The notes under the pieces are model-generated. The model ran no database searches. It was not told the DNA's origin and was given only the letters and a program-made list of their open reading frames with translations. Positions 16,884 to 25,214 of a stretch of DNA of 64,000 nt are shown here, piece by piece. The stretch spans positions 1 to 64,000 of the forward strand of contig NZ_NFIH01000001.1 of the NCBI RefSeq assembly GCF_002161675.1, written 5' to 3'. The first letter of the stretch is position 1; the number at the start of each line of letters is the position of its first letter. Source of the stretch: Pseudoflavonifractor sp. An44 (lineage in GTDB: Bacteria; Bacillota; Clostridia; Oscillospirales; Oscillospiraceae). The translations under genes were made by a program, and so were the position numbers.

Positions 16884-18701
16884 TTATATATTCTGTTCCT
16901 TTTTCTTTCTGCTGTAAAGCGTCATGCCATAGACGCCGGCTCCGGATGCAGCCAGAAGACCAATCCACAGCATCATGTTGCTGCCGTCCCCGGTCTGCGG
17001 AATCGTTGTATCGGAAGACTGATCGCCCGCGCCGGTCTGCTCTCCGTCCTGAACCGTACTGGTTTCAAACGGTGTGTTGGAGCCAAGGATAGCATACTGG
17101 CTCAGATGGGTAGTCTCAAACACCAGGAAGTCACCTTCCACCACTGCATCAAAGCGTTCCAGCTCTTCGCCCAGATATACCGCCTGGTAGTATTTGTAGC
17201 CCTTCAGGTGGTCGTTCATCGGGATTTTGACCGTCATGGGGTTATCCTTGATTTCCAGAGCTTTACCGTCTTTTCTAACGCTGATCTCGTAAATGGACAG
17301 CAGGCCCGGCAGCTCCTCTTTCAGTTCCGGACGGCTTCCCAGCACGCTTTCCTGTGCAATGGTGTCGGCATAAAGCTCTGCTCCCTCTGGCACGCCGTCG
17401 GTCAGGGAGATGGAAACGCCGGTTTCGGAAGCAGTCAGATCTTTGACGCCAGTATCCTCACCAGGTTTTGTTCCAGGATCAGTGCCCGGATCGGTAGAAG
17501 TCCCGGACGGGGATACTTTGATCACATCATTGGTGCAGTAGTAGCTATACATGCCGGTCTTTACCACGTTGGTGGTATAGCCTGCCGGAATATCTTCTTC
17601 GGTCGCACCGCTGACGCCTTCTCCAGCCACAGGCACTACAATTTTTGTCAGGGTTGTCTGACCCCAATCCTCCGCAGTTACGTTATCAACGGCGGTCTGA
17701 TAGACCAACCACTGGGAATGATTCGGGTCTACTCCCCAATAAAACCTCTGCCCGTCCTTGATCAGCACTGTCATAGAGCTGATATCGCCTATTTTGGCGC
17801 TGATGGTTTCCCCTGAGTCGGTATATCCCTCAGGCAGAGCGTCCTTTTCAAGTCCGTCAACGGTAGCAATTTGAACGGCAAGATATTCATTTTGGCTAGG
17901 AAGTCCTTCCACCTTCACCAGCTCGTGGATATAGCCCACAGGCTTGCCGTTTGTTAAATCGCTGTCGGTGTAGATTGTTCCGTAACTAACGCCGTATTTC
18001 TTTCCGTCCTCGCCCTTGGTGAGAACCTTCCAGTCTTGAGCAACATAATGACTTTCATATATGACATTTTCCCATTCGGTGGTCTCCCCCTCGATGCCGG
18101 AATTGGCGGTCAGGGCAAGCTCTGTTTCCAGATTACCTGTGAAGGGAAGGGTTGAGGATGTTGTCGATACAAAGGCCGCAGAATAAGTGTTTTCACCTGC
18201 GCTCTTATACGCTGTCACAGAAGCGTTTGAGCCGACCTTGAGCAGACCCTGTGTTCCCTCGGCCATAAAGCGGATCGCCGCAGTCTGAGACGTTTTGTTT
18301 TCATTGATGGTCAGGGAGCCGTCTCCGGTAATTTCCAGATTGCCGCCCCAGCCGAAGCCCCATACAACCAGTTCGGCGATATGATTGTCACCCACCAGAT
18401 GAAGCTTCAAATCGTCGCCCATCTCGTTGGTGGCAAGGGTCATTTCCGGGTGGTTGTAGTTTGTCAGGGTGATGGTGTTGGTAGCCTTGTCATAGACAGC
18501 GCCCTCCACCGTGTCAGCCTCGCCGCCGTTGCTATAAAGTACATAGCCATCGGGTTCTTCTACACTGCTATCATACAGCTGCACCCATGCAGCGCTCATG
18601 TCCCCGGACGAGGGGCCGTTCTCCGCAAACGCCGGCACAGCCATTCCAACAGCCATACAAAGCGTCAGCAGTCCTGCAAGCAGTTTTCGCTTCAATTTCA
18701 T
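16884..18701 (-). CDS. Sortase-anchored surface protein, IPQTG type
   Basis: A 605-residue wall-anchored protein of unknown ligand. It has a signal peptide of the form KRKLLAGLLTLCMAVGMAVP, a beta-rich region with repeated short strands (about 60-200, resembling a small beta-helix), a central region with no family I know, a 120-residue domain near 420-540 shared with the next surface gene, a Thr/Asp linker and a terminal sorting signal IPQTGDGS, hydrophobic helix and KKKEQN tail. The ATG at 18701 was chosen because the signal peptide starts there and AAAGGAG lies upstream; an earlier in-frame ATG only adds untypical residues. It follows an intergenic repeat with a strong hairpin, as does its paralogue at 19011, suggesting duplication of the unit. 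Confidence 0.8.
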   Translation of the reverse strand: MKLKRKLLAGLLTLCMAVGMAVPAFAENGPSSGDMSAAWVQLYDSSVEEPDGYVLYSNGGEADTVEGAVYDKATNTITLTNYNHPEMTLATNEMGDDLKLHLVGDNHIAELVVWGFGWGGNLEITGDGSLTINENKTSQTAAIRFMAEGTQGLLKVGSNASVTAYKSAGENTYSAAFVSTTSSTLPFTGNLETELALTANSGIEGETTEWENVIYESHYVAQDWKVLTKGEDGKKYGVSYGTIYTDSDLTNGKPVGYIHELVKVEGLPSQNEYLAVQIATVDGLEKDALPEGYTDSGETISAKIGDISSMTVLIKDGQRFYWGVDPNHSQWLVYQTAVDNVTAEDWGQTTLTKIVVPVAGEGVSGATEEDIPAGYTTNVVKTGMYSYYCTNDVIKVSPSGTSTDPGTDPGTKPGEDTGVKDLTASETGVSISLTDGVPEGAELYADTIAQESVLGSRPELKEELPGLLSIYEISVRKDGKALEIKDNPMTVKIPMNDHLKGYKYYQAVYLGEELERFDAVVEGDFLVFETTHLSQYAILGSNTPFETSTVQDGEQTGAGDQSSDTTIPQTGDGSNMMLWIGLLAASGAGVYGMTLYSRKKKEQNI

Positions 18702-18867
18702 AACTGATTTTTCTCCTTTCAAGATAACATTCATGTGAATAAACGGTTTGATCATTCTCTTTGGGGTATCACCGCCTTTTTCTCTATATTTCTATGCCAT
18801 CCGTTCCCCGGTGCGCCGGTTCAGGCAGCCAGGGCGGAACGAATAACCTTCTTTGCCGCAGTTAAAG

Positions 18868-19010
18868 TTCTTTATGCTTTGGTGAATACCAAAGCATAAA
18901 GAAGGGATATTCCTTCTTGAAAAGGATACCGGCTGCGCCGGGGCGGGCTGTGGGTTTTGCACGAAGCCCGCCCGCAGGCGCTTTTGCCGGTTTTGTTTTA
19001 TCTTTAAGCC
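18868..19010 (-). repeat. Intergenic leader repeat, copy A, with 16-bp hairpin
   Basis: About 143 bases matching 21031-21160 in the same order: a hairpin (perfect 16-bp arms, 18868-18883 and 18888-18903), a GAAGG inverted repeat, then a GC-rich stretch ending in GGCGCTTTTGCCGGTTTTG. It follows the stop of one surface gene and precedes the next, so it could act as terminator, leader or spacer. Short open frames through it are probably not genes. Confidence 0.6.
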
Positions 19011-20999
19011 TTATTTCCCGGCCGCTGTTTTTTCCCGTTTGTAGAACAGCATCCCCAGCAATCCGCCGCAGGAGGCCAGCATCAGGCTGATCCACAGCGC
19101 CATATCGCTGCTGTCCCCGGTCTGGGGGTTTTCTGTTTGCCCAGAAGGCTTGCCCTGCTGTTCGGGTTTGGCTGGGTCGGTTGGGTCAGCCGGGTCAGCG
19201 GGGTCTGTCGGGGTGGTCGGGTCAGTCGGCCCAGCCGGATCGGTGGGATCTGTTGGAGTAGTGGGGTCAGTTGGGTCGGTGGGGTTAGAACCAAGGATTG
19301 CGTACTGGCTCAAATGGTCGGTTTCAAACACGAGGAAGTCTCCTTCCACCACCGCGTCAAAGCGTTCCAATGGGTCGCCCAGATACACCGCCTGATAGTA
19401 TTTGTAGCCTTTCAGGTGGTCGTTCAGCGGGATTTTCACCGTCATGGGATTGTCCTTGATTTCAAGGGTTTCCCCATTCTGGCGGACGCTGATGTCGTAA
19501 ATGGACAGCAGGCCCGGCAGCTCCTCTTTCAGCTCCGGACGGCTTTCCAGTACGCTTTCCTGCGCGATAGTATCAGCGGAAAGGGTCGCGTCCTCCGGCA
19601 CACCGTCGGTCAGGGAGATGGAAACGTTGGTGTCGGAGTCGGTCAGCTCGGTAACATTTTTCTCCCACACAGCATAAAGCTGTATGTCATAGATACTGGT
19701 GGAAGCGGGGTTTTCACCGTATTGTAAGCTGCGGTAATAGCTTTCCCAATCGGCAAACCAGTCAGAATTTGCGGTGTTTGCAATTATGCTGTTACGTTCG
19801 CCAGACGGCGAGAAAGACCAGCCCGCAAAGGTATAACCCTCACGCACAGGAGCTACTGTGCTGACATCGAAGAACTTGCTGTCTTCTGTGCCTGTCTCGT
19901 CAATTTCACGGACAGCTTTTTCCCCGTCCTTCAATGCTCCGCCGTTGGGATTGAAAGTAACCGTACAGCCGCTTATAAAGATTGGCGCCAAGTTTTTGTC
20001 CTCTGCCCCATATCTTAAACCGTTTTCAAAATCAAAGGTTATAATGGTTTTACCGTCTTTTACCGTTTTTGTTTCACCCAAACCAATAATTGTATCATAC
20101 CCTGATTCTCTCCAGTTTTTAAAATGATAGCCGGGCCGAACAGGATTTGGCAGAACAATCTGCTGCTCTTCCCGCTGGATATAATAGCGGTCAGGCAAAT
20201 CCGCCAATTCTTCCTCGGTAAAATAGTTTTCCACGCCTTCATAGTTTATATTGTAATAAGGCTCATAAAAGGTAACATAGAACTGAGAGAAACCTCCGCC
20301 ATACATCGATCGTACAGGCCCATGACCGACGTGTCCGCAGCCTTCTGTGCCCACTTCCTCGCCTTCGGCTCCCTTGCCGCCGGCATAACAAGCTGTTAAA
20401 AGCATGGGTAAACCAGTATTGTTAACATATCCTGCATTGAAAGTATGCCCCGGAAGTTCGCATGCCGCTTCCAAAGCGGACTGTAAATTACTATATTCTT
20501 CTTCCCCATAGGCTGATGGGTCGATCTCTAATAACTTGTTTTCAATGGCAATCTTTATCGCATTGTCATAATATTTTGTTATGGGTTCCAGCTTTGACAA
20601 ATCCGGCGTGCTGGTTGTTAAATAGCCATCACTTACATACCTCGGTTCATGAGCACTGTAATTAGAATTAGGAATATTAACATATCCCAAATACAGGTCT
20701 GCATTAAAGAATTGAACCGTAGTTATATACTTCCAATACTGATAGTCCGCCGTGACACACCCGCAATTGCCCTTGTGAATGTCCATGTTGGGCTGTGCGG
20801 TGAAACTCTCGCCGGGCATAACCAGTATATCCATGTTGGTTCTAGGCGTATCCTCATTCAAAACGTGGTCTACGTGTGTGTATTGCGGTCCCTCCGCGCC
20901 CGGCTCCTGTTCAGCAGGCGTAGTGGCTGCGGCTGCCGGTACGGCCATTCCCGCCGTCATGCAAAGCGTCAGCAAACCTGCAAGTATTTTTCGCTTCAT
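19011..20999 (-). CDS. Sortase-anchored InlB-repeat surface protein, NPQTG type
   Basis: A 662-residue wall-anchored protein. After the signal peptide (1-24) comes an unassigned region (40-340) with paired cysteines (KGNCGCV, EGCGHVGHG), one Listeria/Bacteroides InlB B-repeat (VTFNPNGGAL to YTFAGW, about 345-440), the 120-residue domain shared with the protein at 16884 (450-570), a Pro-Thr-Asp repeat linker (575-625) that would span the wall, and the sorting signal NPQTGDSS with hydrophobic helix and KREKTAAGK tail. InlB-type repeats mark adhesins or ligand-binding surface proteins; the ligand is unknown. It has a good AAGGAGG site and is the last gene of the run that starts at 24794. Confidence 0.82.
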   Translation of the reverse strand: MKRKILAGLLTLCMTAGMAVPAAAATTPAEQEPGAEGPQYTHVDHVLNEDTPRTNMDILVMPGESFTAQPNMDIHKGNCGCVTADYQYWKYITTVQFFNADLYLGYVNIPNSNYSAHEPRYVSDGYLTTSTPDLSKLEPITKYYDNAIKIAIENKLLEIDPSAYGEEEYSNLQSALEAACELPGHTFNAGYVNNTGLPMLLTACYAGGKGAEGEEVGTEGCGHVGHGPVRSMYGGGFSQFYVTFYEPYYNINYEGVENYFTEEELADLPDRYYIQREEQQIVLPNPVRPGYHFKNWRESGYDTIIGLGETKTVKDGKTIITFDFENGLRYGAEDKNLAPIFISGCTVTFNPNGGALKDGEKAVREIDETGTEDSKFFDVSTVAPVREGYTFAGWSFSPSGERNSIIANTANSDWFADWESYYRSLQYGENPASTSIYDIQLYAVWEKNVTELTDSDTNVSISLTDGVPEDATLSADTIAQESVLESRPELKEELPGLLSIYDISVRQNGETLEIKDNPMTVKIPLNDHLKGYKYYQAVYLGDPLERFDAVVEGDFLVFETDHLSQYAILGSNPTDPTDPTTPTDPTDPAGPTDPTTPTDPADPADPTDPAKPEQQGKPSGQTENPQTGDSSDMALWISLMLASCGGLLGMLFYKREKTAAGK

Positions 21000-21030
21000 G
21001 ATTGTTTCCTCCTTGTCAAATAAGATTGTT

Positions 21031-21160
21031 TATCCTTTGGTGTAAGCAAAGGATAGAAGGGGCGCCCCTTCTAAAAATTTTTCCTGCCGGCTGCCTGGGA
21101 CAGGTTTTGCATGAAGCCCCGCCTGCAGGCGCTTTTGCCGGTTTTGTTTTATCTCTCAGC
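21031..21160 (-). repeat. Intergenic leader repeat, copy B
   Basis: Second copy of the repeat at 18868-19010, about 70 percent alike by eye. It carries a 9-bp hairpin (21031-21039 with 21047-21055), a GC-rich palindrome GAAGGGGCGCCCCTTC and the same GGCGCTTTTGCCGGTTTTG end. It lies between the small zinc-ribbon gene and the InlB-repeat gene. Confidence 0.6.
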
Positions 21161-21161
21161 C

Positions 21162-21347
21162 TTATTCCTCGACCACCACCTTTTTCCGCCTGCAGTCCAG
21201 TATTCCCAGCACGCCGCAGGAGACCAGCAGAACGATATAGACGGCGTTTTGCCCTTTATCGCACTGGAGCGCTCTGCGGGAGAGCGGCGCCCTGCATTTC
21301 GGACAGAATTTCACGCTTGGGGCCGGCCGCTGTTCCTTACACAGCAT
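21162..21347 (-). CDS. Small zinc-ribbon membrane protein
   Basis: A 61-residue protein with one CPKC-type knuckle (KFCPKCRAPLSRRALQCDKG) followed by one hydrophobic helix and a basic end (CRRKKVVVEE). Only one Cys pair and a third Cys are obvious, so metal binding is plausible but incomplete compared with a full zinc ribbon. Its ATG overlaps the stop of the upstream gene in another frame (ATGCTGTGTAA), which points to translational coupling. Function unknown; it could be a membrane scaffold or a shortened relic. Confidence 0.55.
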   Translation of the reverse strand: MLCKEQRPAPSVKFCPKCRAPLSRRALQCDKGQNAVYIVLLVSCGVLGILDCRRKKVVVEE

Positions 21348-21681
21348 AATGCCGATCCTGCACGAAACAGCGGCGGTTGATCATCAGCTCGTTCTCAAGG
21401 TACTGGGCAACCTTATCGGCTACGGCGGTCACCGCCCGTTCCTCTCCCTGGGCCGACAGGCCGGGACAGGGTTCACGCATGGAAACCGTCAGTCCGGTCC
21501 CCACATCCTGTATCTCTGTCGAAAGGCTGAAGGTGCTGACGTTCCCGTAAACCGAAAGCCGGGCGACCACCGCGCCGCTTTCATTCTTCCAGTATTCCGC
21601 CCCCTCCGCGTCCAGCACGTCGTAAACGGCCATCTGCACATACCGCCGGACATAGGGAAGGAGCCTTTTCACCTGACGCAT
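21337..21681 (-). CDS. Uncharacterised 114-residue protein, paralogue of 24468-24794
   Basis: A soluble protein of an unknown small family. It shares with the protein at 24468 the pattern LPYVR near the start, VY.VL, then GT.LTVS.R.PC.G and a final helix with LEN.LM. The ATG at 21681 has AAGGAGG eight bases upstream; longer in-frame starts fall in the preceding gene's end and lack a site. The predicted fold is mixed alpha/beta with a central run of strands. Both copies sit in the same operon with two lipoproteins, so a shared role near the membrane is likely, but no function can be named. Confidence 0.65.
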   Translation of the reverse strand: MRQVKRLLPYVRRYVQMAVYDVLDAEGAEYWKNESGAVVARLSVYGNVSTFSLSTEIQDVGTGLTVSMREPCPGLSAQGEERAVTAVADKVAQYLENELMINRRCFVQDRHYAV

Positions 21682-21733
21682 TCCGTTTCCCTCCTTGTCA
21701 TGTATTCCTTGTTTGCGGTTTTCCGCCGCTTCC

Positions 21734-22870
21734 CTATTCGATGTAACCGCTGATGGGCTCTGCATACATTTTGGTTTCAGTCACCGGCTTGTAGCGGTCA
21801 CTGCCGGTGCTTTCATACCATCCGGCCTCCGCCCGGTAGATTTCGCCGGTCTGCGTGTCGTACACGCGCTCGTAGCCGCCGGTTTCGTCGCTCTGCATCT
21901 GGCTGGTGATGTCCTGCTCGACGTTCCGGTCCTCCCAGGCCGCCATGATGATTTCCAGCCTCTCGTTGGTGATGCGGCTGATTTCCTTTGACATCGCCAC
22001 CTTTTCTTCACCGGCCTGCTCAGTGGCTTTTACGAAACTCTCAGAATAGGCGAGCGTTCCAAGGCATTTGGTGAGGACGCTCTCCCATTCGATGAAGGTA
22101 TCCTTCGCGGCGGTGACCGCCATGACGTTGTATGCCATGTAGTAGCCGCCGTCCGCCCAGGGGATGATATATCCTACCGGCAGTCCTGCGGCAATATCAA
22201 CGCTTCCGAAGTCCACCACCGACGCGGCGAACATCCCCTCGCCTTCCTTGCCGTTTTCGGTAAAGGACGCCCGCAGCGTCTCTTCTCCCAGAGCATACGA
22301 GGACAGGAGGCTGGCCGAGGCAAAGCGGTCGGTCACGGCAAAGCCGTCAAACCGGGGGAAGGTATAGCCGGCATAGCTCGGCTCCCACTGCTCTGCAAAC
22401 GCCGCGTATTCCGAAAACAGCTTGAAAAAGTTTTCGGTGGAGGGGGTTGTCAGCACCGGCGCCTGGGAAAGCATCTGCGCCCATGTGTTCCCCATGGTGA
22501 CGTTATACGCATAGGCGTCCTTTCCCTCCTGGCTGTGCAGCAGGCCCTCCGCCTTCAGCAGGACAAACATCTGGTTGAGGGGCTGGCTGGGATCCTGCAC
22601 CCGGATGGAATGGTACATGGCCGTACCGCCGCTGGTGACTGTCCAGCCCTTGGGGATCTGCAGGCTGAAATCCGCCGTTTCATACAGCTCGGTTTCGATG
22701 GACCTGGCCGCTGTCTCAGTGATTTTTACGTCGTTTTCTTCTTTCGTGATGGTCCCGTCGCTGTTGACGACAGGCTCCTTTCCGCCCGGCTGCCCCTGCC
22801 CGGCGCAGCCGGCGAGGGAGAGCGCCAGCGCCGCCGCCAGCAGCAGGGATAATACGCTTTTCTTTTTCAT
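21734..22870 (-). CDS. Lipoprotein of unknown function (LAGC lipobox)
   Basis: A 378-residue exported lipoprotein: signal peptide with lipobox LSLAGC at residues 17-22, then a Gly/Gln-rich linker and a mature domain beginning FSLQIPKGWTVTSGG, a pattern seen in PsbP-like and other beta-sheet lipoproteins that open with LQIPKGW. No catalytic motif is visible. It lies 33 bases after another lipoprotein gene and 52 bases before the 114-residue gene, in one operon. A binding or chaperone role for the surface proteins of the same operon is possible but unproved. Confidence 0.7.
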   Translation of the reverse strand: MKKKSVLSLLLAAALALSLAGCAGQGQPGGKEPVVNSDGTITKEENDVKITETAARSIETELYETADFSLQIPKGWTVTSGGTAMYHSIRVQDPSQPLNQMFVLLKAEGLLHSQEGKDAYAYNVTMGNTWAQMLSQAPVLTTPSTENFFKLFSEYAAFAEQWEPSYAGYTFPRFDGFAVTDRFASASLLSSYALGEETLRASFTENGKEGEGMFAASVVDFGSVDIAAGLPVGYIIPWADGGYYMAYNVMAVTAAKDTFIEWESVLTKCLGTLAYSESFVKATEQAGEEKVAMSKEISRITNERLEIIMAAWEDRNVEQDITSQMQSDETGGYERVYDTQTGEIYRAEAGWYESTGSDRYKPVTETKMYAEPISGYIE

Positions 22871-22903
22871 AGCAGAACGCCTCCTGATCGATTTTTATTA
22901 ATT

Positions 22904-24100
22904 TCAATAGCCATCCAGAGCGAGGAGCTTCTCCATCACATCCGGCGGGTATGCGATGTAGCCCGATTCATAGTCCTCGCCTATCGCCTCCGTGGCGGGG
23001 AGAAGCTTGTAGTCCGCCGTGATGATATCATCATGGGCGATGGTGAGCACGTCGCTGTAATACCGGCTCAGCAGCTCCAGCTTTACAAGCCGGTAGCGGT
23101 TGCCGCCGCCGAATTTTGGGAGATAGGCGGCGGGGGTGCCGTCGGCGTTGGTGGTCTTTTCCTCATAGCTCAGATCATTCTCGGAGATATCGTCGTACAT
23201 GATCTGGTAAAACGCCTGATCGGTCGCCAGGATGTTCCCATTTAAGATGGCAACCGCTTTTTCTCCGTCCCCCACGGCCTCGTCCGCCACCTCGTAAACA
23301 ATATAGCCGTCCTCATCGTCGTCAAAATAAATCCCTTCAAAGTTCTCGGAGGGGAGCTGTCGTTCTGCCGCCGCCTCCAGCTTCCCGTCTGCGATCAGCA
23401 GATAGCTGCCTCCAACGTGCACAATCCGCTGGGCTCTGTCCCGCAGCCCGACGTCCTCGGTCAGCGTTTTTCCGTCTGCGCTGTAGCGCCAGGCGTGCGT
23501 CAGGACAGGATGGAGATACTTGCTCTCCGTCGCAGTGTACGGGCCGTTGTTGCTGGCAGACTTGACCGAATACCGTTTGCCGCCCCGGTAGACCACCTCC
23601 AGGTCGGCGCCGTTGAAATCGTTGGCCTGGAGGTAGACGGGCTGTTCCGCAAGGGGCAGGGTTCCCACCTCCCGGCAGTTCTGTCCCCCCGGCAGGGTCG
23701 CGTCGCAGCGGTACTGATAGATTTTTCCGCCGGACAGGAAGACGCTGGACAGATTGCCGCCGGCCTTTTTGGGGTTGAGATCCGAAAAGACGGTTTGCAG
23801 GCTCAGCACGCCTTCTGCGCCGGTAAAGGTTTTGTAATCCGACTGGTCAAAGGCGACGCCCCGCTTTTTCAAAAGCTCCTGCTCCAGCGTTTCCGGCTCA
23901 GGTTCCGGCTCCGGCGCCGAAGCGGCAGGCGTGCTGCTGGCGGACGCTGTGGAGCTGCCTGTATCGGAAGACGGCTCCGAAGGCTCCGTCCCGCCGGAGC
24001 AGCCGACAAGCAGCAACCCCATCGCCAGCAGAAGCGGCAGCAGCCGCCTGCAGAGGCTTCGCTTTTTGGTATATTGAATCAAATCGGTTTGTTCGTTCAT
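22904..24100 (-). CDS. Lipoprotein of unknown function (LVGC lipobox)
   Basis: A 398-residue lipoprotein. A basic N-terminus (YTKKRSLCRRLL) precedes a hydrophobic stretch and the lipobox LLLVGC at about residues 29-34. A long Ser/Ala/Pro/Glu linker (to about 75) spaces it from the membrane. The mature domain is beta-rich and acidic, with EGIYFDDDEDGYIVYEVADE near 255. I know no family for it. The start is supported by AGGAGG six bases upstream. It sits between the GH3 relic lipoprotein and the other lipoprotein gene, with gaps of 42 and 33 bases. Confidence 0.7.
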   Translation of the reverse strand: MNEQTDLIQYTKKRSLCRRLLPLLLAMGLLLVGCSGGTEPSEPSSDTGSSTASASSTPAASAPEPEPEPETLEQELLKKRGVAFDQSDYKTFTGAEGVLSLQTVFSDLNPKKAGGNLSSVFLSGGKIYQYRCDATLPGGQNCREVGTLPLAEQPVYLQANDFNGADLEVVYRGGKRYSVKSASNNGPYTATESKYLHPVLTHAWRYSADGKTLTEDVGLRDRAQRIVHVGGSYLLIADGKLEAAAERQLPSENFEGIYFDDDEDGYIVYEVADEAVGDGEKAVAILNGNILATDQAFYQIMYDDISENDLSYEEKTTNADGTPAAYLPKFGGGNRYRLVKLELLSRYYSDVLTIAHDDIITADYKLLPATEAIGEDYESGYIAYPPDVMEKLLALDGY

Positions 24101-24142
24101 TCTCTTTCCTCCTGAAGCTGGTGTGCGGACAGCAGGGCTTTC

Positions 24143-24433
24143 TCAGCCCTCCAGTTTCAAAACCCCGCGGTTCACCTTCATGGCAAGGATCCGGCGCACA
24201 CTTTGGTTGATCCGCTCTTCGCTGATTTCTCCCAACGCGACCGCTTCCTCCAAAGCGGAGACGGCCGCCTGCGGGTTTGACGGGCAAAGCAGGATATCCT
24301 GCGACGCCGGTATGCCGGATTCCTGGGAAACAGAACTGCCCGAAGAAGTGCTGGGATTTGCACACCCGCCGGATATGGCGATGAAAGCGCAGCACAAGGC
24401 GGCGAGCATTCTCTTCCATTTTATCCCCGTCAT
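24143..24433 (-). pseudogene. Lipoprotein fused to the end of a GH3 domain (internal deletion relic)
   Basis: A 96-residue frame with a normal lipoprotein signal (lipobox ISGGC near residue 24) and a Ser/Gly linker, followed directly by LLCPSNPQAAVSALEEAV, GEISEERINQSVRRIL and AMKVNRGVL. The latter is the characteristic end of the N-terminal catalytic domain of NagZ/BglX-type family 3 glycosidases (normally DMLLMP, then GEISEERIDESVRRIL). About 300 residues between, including the catalytic Asp, are absent, yet the frame is kept. It is translated in the lipoprotein operon, so it may persist as a small lipoprotein, but enzymatic activity is ruled out. Confidence 0.65.
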
Positions 24434-24467
24434 TTCTCACACCTCCTGTCCCCTGAAGCGGCGTTTT

Positions 24468-24794
24468 TTAAGCGTCTTCCTCCCCTTTCGTCATCAGGGT
24501 ATTTTCCAAATGCCGGACGATCTGGTCCAGCATCTCCTGCAGAAGCCGGTACGCTCTCTGCTCCGGTATCCCGTCGCAGGGGCGGCGCAGCGAAACCGTC
24601 AGTTCGGTTCCAAACGCTTTTTCCTCCGCCGTTATGGAAAGGGAGACGTCTGTTCCGTCCTCTCTCCATTCGGCAATAACCCTTCCCGGCTCTTCCTCCC
24701 CAAAAGTAATCCCTTCCTGCCGCAGCACGCCGTACACCGAGCGCAGGACAAAGGAGCGCACATAGGGAAGTTCTCTTTGAACGTATTCCATCAT
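24468..24794 (-). CDS. Uncharacterised 108-residue protein, first gene of the lipoprotein operon
   Basis: Paralogue of the protein at 21337-21681: both start with a basic helix containing LPYVR, then VYGVL, strands around TELTVSLRRPC, and end with a helix containing LENTLM. No metal or nucleotide motif is visible. AGGAGG precedes the tandem ATG codons. It opens the operon running 24794 to 19011 and lies downstream of a control region with two tandem palindromes. The family and function are unknown to me. Confidence 0.65.
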   Translation of the reverse strand: MMEYVQRELPYVRSFVLRSVYGVLRQEGITFGEEEPGRVIAEWREDGTDVSLSITAEEKAFGTELTVSLRRPCDGIPEQRAYRLLQEMLDQIVRHLENTLMTKGEEDA

Positions 24795-24920
24795 TTCTTC
24801 TCCTCCTGAATTTTTGGGGAACCGCGGCAGACGCCGGGAAGTGGATTCTTACGCCCTCATTTTAGGTGAAAAGAGGCCGGATTGTCTATGCGTAAATCCC
24901 GCCAATCGTATCAAAACAGG

Positions 24921-24983
24921 TGGCGGTGAACCGCCATTTTTCAAAAAACCGATGGCGGTCAACCGCCATTTGTGCATATTATA
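24921..24983 (-). promoter_or_regulatory. Operon control region with tandem palindromes
   Basis: On the minus strand a perfect TATAAT (24978-24983) lacks a good -35. Immediately downstream come two like palindromes, ATGGCGGTTGACCGCCAT (24952-24969) and a 7-bp-armed copy (24921-24936), whose centres are 32 bases apart, about three helical turns. The first is followed by CGG and six U in the transcript, so it could also form a terminator-like leader hairpin. Operators for a regulator or an attenuator are both possible. Bases 24984-25164 hold no gene. Confidence 0.5.
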
Positions 24984-25164
24984 TAAATCAAAGCAACTAT
25001 TTTGAGGCTTTATATATGCACAACTTCTAATCGTTCCAAATAGGGGTTGAGGTGTACTTTTCGTTCCTGATTTTTCCTTTCCCGGATGCCGAATGGCGTA
25101 AATTTCATTTTTCAAGTGGGGAAAACGATGTTTTTTATCAGGACAATTCGTTACCGCACACAAA

Positions 25165-25199
25165 AACACCCTGCCTCTCCTGAGAGAAAGCAGGGTGTT
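25165..25199 (-). terminator. Terminator of the LuxR-family gene
   Basis: Ten-bp stem (25165-25174 with 25190-25199) enclosing a partly paired loop, then UUUUU on the minus strand, 16 bases after the stop. Confidence 0.8.
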
Positions 25200-25214
25200 C
25201 TTTTATCCTGTATG

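Noticed and set aside
18862-19095. Minus-strand frame over the intergenic repeat and the end of the InlB-repeat gene
   Set aside because: It reads the wall-anchor gene in another frame and then the hairpin repeat. A repeat of the same type at 21031 does not keep the frame, so it is not a conserved gene.
23417-24115. Plus-strand frame of 232 codons opposite a lipoprotein gene
   Set aside because: Arg- and Gln-rich shadow sequence; the minus strand has a clear lipobox and ribosome site.
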